Source: Trichosphaerium sp. ATCC 40318 (taxonomy: Eukaryota; Discosea; Flabellinia; Trichosidae). Taken from it: a DNA stretch of 29,521 nucleotides. Shown one piece after another: positions 10,766-21,335 of the stretch; the first letter of the stretch is position 1; each line of letters starts with the position of its first letter. The stretch is taken from positions 1 to 29,521 of the forward strand of contig JALMLS010000430.1 of assembly GCA_038496445.1 (NCBI GenBank), read 5' to 3'. Under the pieces are notes generated by a model that ran no database searches, was not told where the DNA came from, and saw only the letters and a list, made by a program, of their open reading frames with translations. The position numbers and the translations under genes are program-made.

Positions 10766-12220
10766 TTATTGTTGGTTATACGGTATAAGATAGATTGGTA
10801 AGTAAGAATCCACAAATTCGTCACTAATTTGTGGAATTGATAGTGTGATTCGTAGTGTATATTCGCTAAATACCTCTTCTTTGATAACAGTCTGCATACA
10901 AAGCATTAATAAACAAAGTCAGGTGAAACAAAATAACGTACTGCTGTCTCCAAGAATGTACACAACAGAGTATTTATCTTGTTTCGCATTTGTAAATCAT
11001 TTACAACAACCTCAGCACTAGTCCATTGGTCTGTACTACGCCTTGTTAGCTATGGCTCAATAGAACTAGACATACAATATTTTTATTGCATAATCGTGGT
11101 AAAGATCATCCGGGATTTGAGAGCCCCTTGATTGATAAAGTACAACAAATTCCGTGGCTCCTATTGATGCCTGCTTGACATACGCCTCAAATATCGGCTT
11201 TTCACAATAGCGCATGTGGCTCCATCGTTTTTGCTGTGATTTTGCCCATAGTTCTTCTGCTATAATAGTTCTTTAGAGGTGGTGATTGTAGTAGAAATAG
11301 TGTAATAGTAGAAAGAAAAAGCGACAAAGCGTACTGAGGCTAGCATAGGCCCATTTTTTACCATTGATTACTTGTATAGATCTTGTCTTTACAACCTCAG
11401 GACCTACCTCTTTGTCTGTCCAACGCACAGTCAAGTGATCTCTACCATGTTTATCATTCACATACTTATAGCACTTGTGGGTGGTAAGTTACTGAAAGAA
11501 TTGTATAGAATTACCAGATTACATTGCTGGAAGTACTTTTCCAATACTTTTCTACCCAGCTCTGTCTTCAAATAAATTGTACGACCTCCTGCATGACTCT
11601 TTGCTCGACATATGTAGTATTCATTCCGACCTTGTCCTGCCTACAGTTTTTTATTGATATGTAAATCACGTGTAAGCTTACGCTTTTACGAAGGTCGTCT
11701 TGTAGAGATTCCCAAAGCTTCTGTACACGTTCAAGTATATTTGTGACAACTATAATCGGTAGCTTGCTTGCTATGTAGTTTGTCAGCAATACTAAGCCTT
11801 GATACAAGCGTACCAAAAGGCATATTTATATCTTTCCAAACAATAGGTACTCCGTAGTATTCTGCTGCGAACCATAAACCTGCAGGATCTTCTACACGCG
11901 TCATTTCTTCTTTTCTCATCAAACTCAATATTTTCGGGAGATACTTTGAATGACTGTTTTTGGAGTAAGCGGTAACACTTGTAAGCCATTCATTTCACGC
12001 ACCTACACTCCTCCAAAACGGTTGTTGCTGTAGAATTATCTTGTAGTGATTCAAAATGTACTTTAGACGCAAAAAGAGATGAAGAATACGCGTCTAGAAG
12101 CGCTTCTGATAACGAGAAGGCAAAATCACCGCATTTAAATTGTATTTCACTTATTGTTGTTGTTACCGTTGTTTCAGCCTTTGGATTCAATTTTCTCTTC
12201 TTTTTTAGAGGTTTAGACAT
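10766..12220 (-). CDS. Type 1 NLS-BTB family gene, 'b' subtype, 8 exons
   Basis: Exons in transcription order: 12220-12003, 11953-11814, 11770-11682, 11640-11515, 11473-11335, 11259-11076, 11035-10942, 10891-10766; 1116 nt, 371 aa. The N-terminus MSKPLKKKRKLNP is an NLS. BTB parts read FKCGDFAFSLSEALL, SKYLPKILSLMRKEEM and LWFAAEYYGVPIVW. Exon 3 is SKLPIIVVTNILERVQKLWE; exon 5 has WTDKEVGPEVV; exon 6 has EELWAKSQQKRW; exon 7 ends FLETA. Exon 8 is short (42 codons), ending YLIPYNQQ. Intron 2 begins GTACGC at the very place where other copies have GCACGT, which fixes the phase-1 junction. Intron 5 is long for the family (75 nt). A type 2 'b' gene ends 195 bp upstream on the same strand. Confidence 0.85.
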
Positions 12221-12348
12221 CGTGGACTAATTGGGGTTCTACCCATGACAATAAGAAACATGACTCGAAGTACCACATTTTTCTGCTGGCAGGGTGTAGC
12301 GGTTGACCAGTCTGTGCGCGTAAGTACACTTGACAAAAAAAAAAGCCA

Positions 12349-12354
12349 TTTATT
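12349..12354 (-). promoter_or_regulatory. AATAAA polyadenylation signal of the gene ending at 12416
   Basis: AATAAA on the minus strand lies about 60 nt past the TAG, followed by a T-run in the transcript sense. Confidence 0.4.
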
Positions 12355-12415
12355 TTGTAACAACAACTAGCTAGTTACAAACGAATGAGTGGAGAATTGT
12401 TTAGCTATCATGATA

Positions 12416-13775
12416 CTAGCCGAGAAGAGACTGGCCTGCAGCTAGGTCATTGTCATCTTCTTGAAATATACTTGCTAGCTTCACTAATTCAGGTTTGTTG
12501 AAGGTCTCTAACTGCAGCCATAAATTATACGTGTTCGTTGGTTCTGAGTATGTAACTTTCTGGTATGTGTTAGAACACTATTTAGCGTTTGTGTACTTAC
12601 AGTAGATAAAGCATCCTGAAAGTATTTGTCTAAATACTTAACGTGAATAGATTCAGCAGCGTGAACGAACGATTTCGTATTCCTGTGAAAAAGTGAGTTT
12701 CCAACAAACAGAAGTACACACAATCGAATACTGCATAGGAAAATATGATTGTCATCGTCCTGTGTCGTTATCATTATGCTGTCATTCTCTACACATTCCT
12801 CTGCCAGCGCTAGTTCTATTCCAATTGTTGAATAGCCAGCTGCAGCACAGTCAATACCGCTCTTTTTTATGTCATCCTTTAGGTCTTTAAGCTGTTTCCA
12901 GCCAGCACTATGAGCCGTTGCCCAGAGCTTTTCGTCTTACAAATAATTAATCATTGATTGATTCTACAATAGCGTACTATCGAACCGAAAAGCCAAGAAG
13001 TGCCAGTCTTCAACTTGGGGTAGTTGTCTATCACAATGGCATCACTGGGTGGTTCTTCCCAACTCAAATGCAACATAAAGCAATCAGCCTCGTCCTTGGT
13101 TATGCTTGCTTTCTATATAAACAATTAGGTAGAGTTTTAGAAGCTTGAACACGTACAAAACCAATTCTATGAGATTCCAAAAAGTACACAAACATTTGCT
13201 GCACTGCTCTTTCATCTAAGAATTTTTCTTCGTCCGACGCTGGAATTGGAATGGAACAATCTAACCAACCTTCGCGTGCCTAGATGTTGTTTGTATCTTG
13301 AAAAGGAGTCTAATAAACGTACTCTTTTTTGCAGTTCATTTTTAATTGTACTCCAAATCGTTTGTATTACACTGTAGTGTTTTGTAGCAAGCAAAATTCG
13401 TATCTTTTCCTCCGCTGATACTTTGGCTGTTTTCCAATTAATGAAAACAGAATAGTACACTAGAGCCAGTAGAAGAGGTAACTTAGACCCGCCGGTCCCA
13501 TCCAACTCAAAATCTTGCACCTTCTCATTTTTCATGAGCTTTACAATCGTTGGGAGTTGTTTAGAGTGACTACGTTAGTTAGTGAGAAGAGGTTTAGCGT
13601 GGTAATTGTACACAGTTTCAACAATTTCAGTTTGTCCAGTGGAATAGATTAAACTAAAATGACTATGCGGGTTAGCCTGCAACTCTTTTGATGTGAGTTC
13701 GAAACTGAAGTCCCCACAGCTAAATTCAGTCGTATTAATGACTACTAAAGTTGTCTTAGGCCTCTTGCAGCTCAT
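12416..13775 (-). CDS. Type 2 (diverged BTB-like) gene, 'b' subtype, 7 exons with one intron lost
   Basis: Exons in transcription order: 13775-13612, 13569-13323, 13279-13157, 13112-12974, 12935-12722, 12682-12601, 12559-12416; 1113 nt, 370 aa. The start MSCKRPKTT is the first in-frame ATG; the frame stays open upstream to a GTG at 13871 without a stop, so a longer N-terminus through an unseen exon is possible. Motifs: FSCGDFSFELTSKEL, HSKQLPTIVKLMKNE, EKLWATAHSAGWKQL, LDKYFQDALST. The 247-nt exon is an exact fusion of the 137-140-nt and 89-nt exons of its paralogues. The exon 4 donor is ambiguous: a GC donor at 12973 keeps the usual 139-nt exon, while GTACGC three bases earlier would shift the frame unless the acceptor also moves. 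Exon 5 is longer than usual (214 nt). Confidence 0.72.
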
Positions 13776-14470
13776 TAGTTGTTGTGCGTTAGATTGGACA
13801 ACGTTGTCAATATAAGGGAGACGCGCTTGGGAGGAAAGACGCTCAGTCTTTGGTGGCTCTAGCGTAGCCACACGAGCGGATTTATTCTACATTTAAGAAC
13901 ACTCGTGTGAATTGCAAATGTGTTTGAAGGAAAAATAAAGAAATAATTTTTACAAGAAAAAGAAAAGGATTTTAGGGAGGGTGAGGGGATGTTTTGATTG
14001 CTACTCGCCATTGTTGTTGTTGTTGCCTATTGTGTCCTTCGATATTGACAGTCTTGTTCAGTCCAACCAAACGCTTGAAATGTTCCACATCTTCATTCAT
14101 TAATAATAACTTACAGGAAAAATCACTCTGAAAGATTATTACTCTTTTGTATCGTAGAAAAGAAAATGATATAAGAACGAGCCAGCCGTTACTAGATGAC
14201 GCTGGGCTTAATTGGGAAAGTCCAGAAAATGTTTCGTACGAAAATCCCTGGAGGACGTTTTTATTACAACACTTTTGTTTTTGAAGAGTACAGGGCGGTG
14301 CTGATGGGTACTTTTACAGTGTACAACAAAAATGTTTGCAGCTTTTGAGAGTATGAAAAGGAAGAGTTGAATTTAGAATGTCACATCGACAACCAACACA
14401 CTTATTATATTTTTCATTACCTCAATATTATGCACAATAAGTATCCTCATACCTTGTTTGCATAGTTATA
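13776..14470. other. Intergenic stretch, no gene supported
   Basis: It lies between two minus-strand genes, 5' of the type 2 gene at 13775 and 3' of the type 1 gene ending at 14471. The first 96 nt upstream of 13775 are open in frame with that gene. A purine-rich A/G tract runs at about 13926-13992, including GGGAGGGTGAGGGG. Nothing else was recognised. Confidence 0.5.
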
Positions 14471-16002
14471 CTAACGCACAGGTCTGGGTAGCATATTTAA
14501 ACTATTTGGAGCTCGCAGTTGCTTGTATGGAGTGAGATACAGCGGCATATATTTTTCAACCATTGATTTGCTAATTTTTGGCATTGGCAACGTGATTGTA
14601 AAAGTATCGTCGTTATATATCTGTTCATCAACCAGTTTCTGTTACAATTTGTTAACAAATGCACCATACAAAAAAGAATGAAGTTCAAGTGAGAACTAAG
14701 GAACGTACTGCTACTTCTAATATTCCACGCACAACACTAACAAATTTTTTTCGAAGCACTGTATTGTGCAGTAGAACTTTAACACAACACACGTCATCTG
14801 GTCTGCAAGTATGTTATTTTAACAAAAATTGAAGTGCATACTTATCAGTTATAATACAATCATGGTAAATATCCTTTGGAGGATCTATTACAGACGAATG
14901 GTACAATATAACAAATTGTGAAGATGCTAGCGATGCTTCTTGAATAAATCTGTTGAGCAAAATTGTCCTGTTACAGTACACGCTTTTCCATCTTGCACGT
15001 TGTGATATAGCCCACAACTCTTCCGCTAAATAACAATCACAAAACAAAAGTATGGATAGAAACAACGTACTAAAGTTTGCAAACTTCCAGAATTGACCTG
15101 CAATTGCAGACATACATTTAGCCTGTACAAGTTCGGGACCAACCTCAGTGTCTGTCCAAAACACTACTAATTCCTCCTTACCATCTTTATCTTTGACATA
15201 CTTGTAGTGCTTGTTGAGGTTAGTAACTAACAAACCAGTTGTGAGCATACCAGGCTACAGTGTTCGAAATACTGTTCCACAACAGATCTACCAAACTCTG
15301 TTTTTAAATATATTGTTGGATGTCTCGCATCACTATTAATACCACCAACAGAAAACGAATCTAAACCTTGCTTCGCCTGTTCAAATTAGCTTTGATTTGT
15401 AGTATTAAACATACAAGAATAATAAGCTCGTCTTGTAGTCTTTCCCAAAGGTCTTGTACTTGTTTGAGTACATCAGTAACAATAACAATTCTCAACTTAG
15501 TTACTTTAACCTGTCAGCAATTTTAAGATTATATCACGTGTACCATAAGGTATAGGCAAGTCTCTCCAAACAATCGGTACGCCATAGTATTCTGCTGCAA
15601 CCCATAAATTGGTTGGATCTTCGATACCTTCCATTTTTTCATGTTTCATAATTTTCAAGAGTATTGGAAGATATTTCGATTGGCTAAACACGTTAGCAAA
15701 GCGAATTTTATGCGGGTATGTACGTGTACTAACCTACATTCCTCCAAAACGGTTGTTTCTGTTAGATTATCTTGTAGTGACTCAAAATGCACTTTAGACG
15801 CAAAAAGAGAAGACGAATACGCGTTTAGAAGGTCCTCCGATAGCTTGAAGCTAAAATCACCACATTTGAACTGTACCATTTCTTTTGTAGTAGCGGTGGT
15901 TTCTTCCGTTGCTTTTGTCGTTTCTGTTTTTATTTTTGTTTCTGTCTTTGGATTTAACTTCCTCTTCTTTTTTAGCGGTTCGCTGCATTCAGATTCAGAC
16001 AT
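14471..16002 (-). CDS. Type 1 NLS-BTB family gene, 'b' subtype, 8 exons
   Basis: Exons in transcription order: 16002-15734, 15683-15544, 15506-15415, 15376-15251, 15209-15071, 15025-14842, 14802-14709, 14638-14471; 1212 nt, 403 aa. The N-terminus MSESECSEPLKKKRKLNP has an acidic leader before the NLS, then a Lys/Thr/Glu-rich linker. BTB motifs: FKCGDFSFKLSEDLL, SKYLPILLKIMKHEKM, LWVAAEYYGVPIVW (Val for the usual Phe). Exon 3 is 92 nt, one codon longer than in other copies. Exon 6 has EELWAISQRARW; exon 7 ends GILEVA. Exon 8 has a longer tail ending MLPRPVR. Intron 2 has a GT donor (GTACAC), only 37 nt; intron 4 has TACTAAC. This is the first gene of the minus block and is divergent from the remnant at 16560. 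No type 2 gene precedes it on its strand. Confidence 0.83.
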
Positions 16003-16559
16003 TAGAACAGTGCCAATTTGTTTTAATTTGTTGTTAACAGCTGTCTTTATGTTTGAACAGAAAAGACCGGCTTCCCTAAAATTTTTCGTTGCACGCTGTT
16101 AAGAACAAATATTTACTGTGATTATTGTTATTTATTGTAAGGGGTAGCAACAGTTGCAACAGCGACTGCAATTAAGCGTTCTACTATATTATACCTACCT
16201 TACGGAAATAGGCAGCATTCTACCCCGAACAAGACAAACGATACAGTACTTTTAAAATACTTGGGGTTTCTTAAAATGTATTTACGCCATAAAATAACTA
16301 CAAATACCAAAGTAACTTCGCGAAACCGTTCAAAAGTCTGAGTTGTTTTTCACTGAAATAGATAGTCCGTGTCAAATGTCCATTGTCATTTTGTTCAGTG
16401 AAATTAAAGTGTCACATTCCAAATAGTGAACGACTGCGTTGATTTAAACTGTATATGCTTGTTTACTTATTACGTGTAACGACTTTGCATTGGTAAAGAT
16501 ATCCGAGTTAACCAGAATTAGCAGCTTTTTCTTGTGGAGGTAGCTTTTCTATATTTACC
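16003..16559. other. Intergenic stretch between divergent copies, with one dispersed element
   Basis: No gene supported. Positions about 16371-16446 hold the minus-strand copy of the dispersed element. The rest is AT-rich and unremarkable. If the gene at 16002 is expressed, its promoter should be here. Confidence 0.5.
16371..16446 (-). repeat. Dispersed intergenic element, copy 1
   Basis: Read on the minus strand it contains ATCAACGCAG, GTTCACTATTTGGAA, GTGACACTTTAATTTCACTG, AACAAAATGACA and then TTTGACAC. The same ordered blocks occur at 20133-20200 and in part at 28442-28496. It may be a small mobile element end or a conserved regulatory block; no target-site duplication could be defined. 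Confidence 0.6.
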
Positions 16560-16976
16560 ACACGCTTGGCTCATGATGAGATAGAGGCAGCCAAGAGAGT
16601 TACAACCACTCGAAACAACACTGCCGTTTCCAATGCACTATTCAAGTGTAACGGCATTAATATCTATATACTACTTATTTATGTTTCTCTAGGAAAACAA
16701 AATTGCACGTTCCTGAAAAACGTTCTGAATCACCTCATGTCCAGAATTTAGACGAATACTTTCGTTCTATCTTGTCAACTGTACGCATAAACATACAAAC
16801 TATGACTAACACATCAAGAAGATACATACGGAGGAAGTAAGAAGGAAGCGAATACATACACCTTAAAATTGGAGTTACCATCCTACTCTAAAAACGAATT
16901 AGCGAAGCTTGTGGTGTTATTTTAAAAAGAAGATAATAGTAATCTGGCAGCTGGTTTCAATCTTAGAATAGTAAAA
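16560..16976 (+). pseudogene. Type 2 'b' remnant: exon 1 start joined to exons 7-8, broken
   Basis: The first part (from about 16566) reads ALFKCNGINIYIL, matching the start of the BTB-like exon 1 of the type 2 gene at 9724. It runs directly into a CTAG acceptor (16693-16696) and an exon 7 equivalent, 16697-16780: VQNLDEYFRSILST, against LDKYFQDALST of the 13775 gene. An intron with GTACGC and CTAAC follows. The last exon is recognisable as EANTYTLKLELPSYSKNELA, then NLAAGF, but only after a frameshift, and it holds an in-frame TAA. Exons 2-6 are missing. It lies about 195 bp upstream of a type 1 gene on the same strand, so it is the dead partner of a former pair. Confidence 0.7.
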
Positions 16977-17170
16977 CATCTAGGTTCATTTTCGGGCAAG
17001 TTGCCTAAACCCTCACCCAAATCTCATTCCACTAATAAACTATTCTCCTTTGATGTTGCGAGTTTGTTGTTTCCTTCAGGTGTGCCATAATAACTTCTTG
17101 GAGTCTTCACGACTTTGAGTCACAACTTTTCTTTACGCTTGAAACCGTGCTTGCAAAGTTACAGTACATG

Positions 17171-18710
17171 ATGTCTGAGCCACAAAAAAAGAAGAGAAAA
17201 TTGAATCCGGTATCTGAAACGGCCAACACAACAACAGAAACCGCAACTAATTTTAAATGTGGTGATTTTAGCTTTGCGCTGTCGAAAGAGCATCTTAACG
17301 CGTATTCATCGTCTCTTTTTGCGTCTAAAGTACATTTTGAATCATTACAAGATAATTCAACAAAAACAACGCTTTTGGAGGAGTGTAGGTACGCATATTA
17401 ACCCTTGCTTATTGTAAGCCACGCTTACTCCAAAAACAGCCATGCAAAGTATCTCCCGAAAATCTTGAGTTTGATGAGAAAAGAAAAATCACAAGTATTG
17501 AAGATCCTGCAGGTTTGTGGTTTGCGGCAGAATACTATGGTGTACCCATTGTTTGGAAAGATATAAACATTCCATTTGGCACGAAAAATACTCTGTAACT
17601 TAAAAAATGACAGCAATTGATTTAGCGAGCAAGCTACCAATTCTAGTTGTCACCAATATTCTTGAACGTGTTCAGTCACTCTGGGAATACCTACAAGTTG
17701 ACCTGCGTGATAACGTAAAGTATTTCAAGCTATGAGGTGCTAACATGTCTTAGGCACACTTTGGTCAAGATAGATACTTTGTTTGTCGAGCAAACAGTAG
17801 TGCAACAGCGTACAAAATTTATCTAAAGACAGAAACCGGTAAAACGTTACTTAAAAAGTACTTTAACCAATGTAACTTGGTACTGAGTTTCAAAAATATT
17901 TTAAGTATTACTAACCTCTATTAGTTTTATAAATACCTGAAAGATGAAAAGGGTAATGCTGACCAGTTAACAGTATTTTGGACAGATGATGAAGTTGGTC
18001 CTGAAGTTGTACAGAAGAATTCAAGCAATCTCTGGCGTGAAATGGGACTACACTAGCCTCAGTATGTATTGTAGTATCGAATTAACTTGTACTACACTTC
18101 CTAATGATACACAATCTAGCGGAAGAGCTTTGGGCCAAGACACAACGCCACATATGGGAACCTCTACTCTGTAGTAAACAGACTTTAATTAAGGCCTATG
18201 TTGAGCACGCAACACTAGGAGACACAGAATTTGTGCTACTTTATCACTCAAGAGGTACAGACATTCCAGATGATCTCTACCATGATTATGCGCTAAAAGT
18301 ATTGTGTGTTGTGCTTGTTTGAGTTTTTTGGCTAACAGGGGAGTAGTACAGACCAACAATCAGCTAGTGCTGAGAATGTAGTAAAAGATGAGCAAATGAG
18401 AAAAAAGCTTGCTACTCTATTGTGTATGTTCTTGGAGACAGCAGTACGTTGCTTTTCACGCTTTTTTTCCTTAGTATATACGTAGAATTTTATCAAAGAC
18501 GAGGTTATAAGTCAATATACACTAAGAATCACGCTATCAGTGCCAAAAATCATTAACGAGTTTATGGACTCTTACTTACCTATCTATCTCACAAACAATA
18601 CGCTATTGGATCGTTACTGCAGCTTGATTGATCGTTGCACACTCTTTTTTTTGCAACTAATTGCCACGTGTTTTGAGGTTGGGTTCGATTTTCGTTTACG
18701 TCACTTGTAA
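17171..18710 (+). pseudogene. Type 1 NLS-BTB family gene, 'b' subtype, frameshifted
   Basis: Exons by homology: 17171-17388, 17440-17578, 17626-17714, 17754-17879, 17925-18061, 18120-18303, 18347-18443, 18486-18710. The N-terminus MSEPQKKKRKLNP (an ATG also sits at 17168) and BTB half FKCGDFSFALSKEHL are intact. Exon 2 is 139 nt rather than 140: one base is missing in MRKE (A-run near 17484). Exon 5 lacks 5 nt near 18016, where siblings have a codon pair for Arg-Cys. Together they restore the frame, but between them it is shifted and stops arise. All splice sites are kept, with a GC donor (GCACGA) at intron 2. Exon 8 runs past the usual end to 75 codons. It may be a young pseudogene; the A-run deletion alone could be a sequencing error, the 5-nt one hardly. 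Confidence 0.75.
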
Positions 18711-19183
18711 CCTCTACGTATATTAGTATACAAGATACATTAAATTTTAAAGGTAGTGCATGACGTGGTTATTCACAGTACTTGAGACTACAAGGCCATT
18801 TCATTTTTTCGTTGTAACGTTTAAAAAAAAAATTATGCTTGAAATTACACATTTTCTACAACCACGGCATCACATTTCTCCTGTCATGCCTTATAAAGTA
18901 CTTTACTTGTTTATTATAAAGTGTCTGGGGATGACTTAACTGTGTCACGACTAGGAGACTGATAAGACCTCATTCACATTGAAGATCATTCACATAACGG
19001 ATTACTCACATTCATGAGTTCATTCTCAACCTTCATGAGATAGTTCATGAGATCATTCATGAGATTGTAACCGTTCTTGTAACCTAAATAAACAGATATC
19101 TTAAAACCTAACAAACTGGCTCAATGCAGGCCGCTATGAGACCTTTACAAAGTAATTGTAGAGATTAAGTCTTATGTGCCAAC
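18711..19183. other. Intergenic stretch with a 12-nt tandem repeat
   Basis: No gene supported. Contains the short tandem repeat at 19032-19067 and looser copies of TTCATGAG and CATTCACA from about 18970. Confidence 0.5.
19032..19067. repeat. 12-nt tandem repeat, three units
   Basis: The units TTCATGAGATAG, TTCATGAGATCA and TTCATGAGATTG follow each other directly; a partial unit TTCATGAG lies at 19011. It is just upstream of the type 1 pseudogene and may mark an unstable junction. Confidence 0.75.
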
Positions 19184-20013
19184 CTAATGTTCCATAGTTA
19201 AATCCTAGCGCTGAAACTAACGCTTAAGCGACCTTATCAACAACTCAAGCTGAAACGGTATAAATGTGGTGATTTAGCTTTGCACTATCAGAAGACCTTC
19301 TCAACGCGTATTCATCTTTTTCGCGGCTAAAGTACATTTTGAGTCATTACAAGATAATTCATCAACAACAACGCTTTGAGGAATATAGGTGCGTGCAATC
19401 AAATAAAAAGAGTTACGACAAAAGCCATTCAAAATCTGCCAACAAAAAATTAAATAAGTATTAAATGAACAATGCATGTCCGAACCGCAACAAGAAGCGA
19501 AAGTTGAATGCAAAGACTGAACCGAGCGTAACAAAGATAAATACGGCATCACAAACAACGACGTCAATACCGTGCAAGCATATATATTAAGTTGACCTTG
19601 CTAAAGCAATTAAGTTGAAGGTTGTTGCTGTTAATAATATACTCAGAAGAATACGAGATGATTGGGAAACTATTAAAGTTCACAATACAAAAAGTAAGTT
19701 CTTCTCAACCAACACTAAATGATAAGGCAACTCTTGGTGTAAACTCGTATCCTGTTGTTGCTAACGTAAGAGATAGTATATTTGAGGACAGAATTGCGTA
19801 GCAATAGCGTTGATGAGGTTACAATATATTGGTCAGACCAAGAATTGGATATTGAAATTGTAAAGGAAACATGTATTGAAGCAGTTTCAGGACATTTTTG
19901 GAAGTTTTCAAACGCTGTCAATCCCAAAAGTTGATGAATCAATGATTGATAATTATTTACAAACATGCATCGCCCCATATGCTGAAGATCAAACTCTTCC
20001 AGGTAGTCCATAA
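19184..20013 (+). pseudogene. Type 1 'a' pseudogene, heavily rearranged
   Basis: Two exon 1 remnants are present. About 19196-19396 has AAATCCTAGCGCTGAAAC and KCGD..FALSEDLLNAYSS.., with deletions and frameshifts. About 19476-19570 has the MSEPQ..KRKLNAKTEP start with a 2-nt deletion in the lysine run. The beginning of exon 2 (CCATTCAAAATCTGCC) lies between them. Exon 3 (IKLKVVAVNNILRRIRDDWE, about 19602-19691) and a damaged exon 4 with a TAG follow. Exon 5 (about 19804-19918, YWSDQELDIEIV, GHFWKFSNA) is fused directly to exon 8 (SIPKVDESMIDNYLQ), so exons 6 and 7 and their introns are gone. The frame from exon 5 to the TAA at 20011-20013 is open. The IKLK string in exon 3 places it with the 'a' form. 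Confidence 0.8.
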
Positions 20014-21335
20014 ACTATTAGGATTAATTGTAAGAATAAATTCCGGAAACGGAAGGCTCTAGTATATAATAAATGTCGAATGAATCCTCCTGAAGGTTTA
20101 GGTACTACTTTGATGGTATAGACGGGCACCAGTTTGAATCAGTTGTTCACTTTTTGAACGGTGACACTTTCGTTTCACTGAACAAAATGACTTTTGACAC
20201 ATGAATCGGCTGACGCGCAATGTCAAATATTTCAGTGTATCTTGTAACATTTTAAACTTGACACTATAACGCAAAAACTATGGCAATTTGAAGTATTGTG
20301 GTAGTGACTGTTGAATATGTTACAATGGTTGGCGATAGTCTACAAACATGTAGGTGTTGATAACAAATCTATCGACTTTTTTAAATACTTGCCAGGTATT
20401 TGGTTTTCGTAAACAACTAAGTGTTATAGTGTTCAACTATAAAATAGCTATCCGCTAAATAAATCAACGTTGAACCAAGGTGGTACAGATATTGGTGGTT
20501 TTGAATATGGGAGAACAATTACAGGTTTATTCAGGGAAATGGCGCTACGAGGTGCCCATATTGGTACCTTTTTGGCCAGTCCTATTTTGACATTGTGCCT
20601 TAGTTTTTTAATCATTGATAAGCTCATGCAGAACATAGCGTGTAAGGTAGATTCTAAAACAAATAGCTAAATACTTATCTATCTTGATAAGGATCCATAG
20701 CTTCAATGATATAAGGCTCCCGTTAATCAATAATTAGACAACTTAATTGTCTCATGGGTCTTCCACGTGCTATCTGATATCTCTGAAAAGGTCCATACAT
20801 CTACTGTAAGTGCACTGTTGGTTAATTAAATACCCACATCATCATAAAATTACACTTTTCCACGAACCAGTTTGGGTTTTGTTTAGTTTTTTAATTAAAT
20901 ATGCTCATTATTACCGCCCTGCGTAGTCCTCAACACAGAAACAATTTGAAATAAAAACGACCTATGTCAGCCAAAACCAAGTTCCACCTTTAAAAGGGCA
21001 GAAGATAGGGTGGTGAAGTATCTCCACTGAAAGCTACTTCACTCTCCCGTATTTTTTAGTTTACGCTACAAAACGTTGACTTACGTATAGTTGATAGTGC
21101 ACAAAAAGGTTGGTACCGCGTGAAACAAAAAACCTTCAACGATTCCTAATTTGGTAGTTATTCTTATTCGGAACATGTAACGTCCGAAAAAGATTTCGGA
21201 GATCTACAAGGTCTTTTTTCACCACAGCATCTGCTGTAGGGCAGCGCATTGCTGTTGGTTGTTAATTATTATTTTTGCGAACAGTTGGTTTTCAATCAAA
21301 ATTGTTTTAAGTTTTTCACCACAACTACTTCAGCA
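20014..21335. other. Longest intergenic stretch; one dispersed element and an orphan open frame
   Basis: It holds the dispersed element at 20133-20200. From 20470 to 20670 (plus strand, TTG start) an open frame reads NQGGTDIGGFEYGRTITG and on to a hydrophobic segment ending LCLSFLII; the opposite strand is also open there. No ATG, splice partner or family resemblance was found, so no gene is called. A hairpin with 8-bp arms (GTGAAGTA, TACTTCAC) lies at 21013-21042. The promoter of the gene at 21336 should be in the last few hundred bases. Confidence 0.45.
20133..20200 (+). repeat. Dispersed intergenic element, copy 2
   Basis: TTTGAATCAGTTGTTCAC, TTTTTGAACG, GTGACACTTTCGTTTCACTG, AACAAAATGAC and TTTTGACAC in order, matching the minus-strand copy at 16371-16446. 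It begins 120 bp after the type 1 pseudogene. Confidence 0.65.

Noticed and set aside
13776-13871. A GTG-started extension of the type 2 gene at 13775
   Set aside because: The frame is open, but there is no ATG, and MSCKRPK at 13775 resembles the family start; it is mentioned only as a possible further exon.
13971-13990. G-quadruplex or telomere-like tract (GGGAGGGTGAGGGG)
   Set aside because: Only three G-runs are present and no telomere-type repeat follows.
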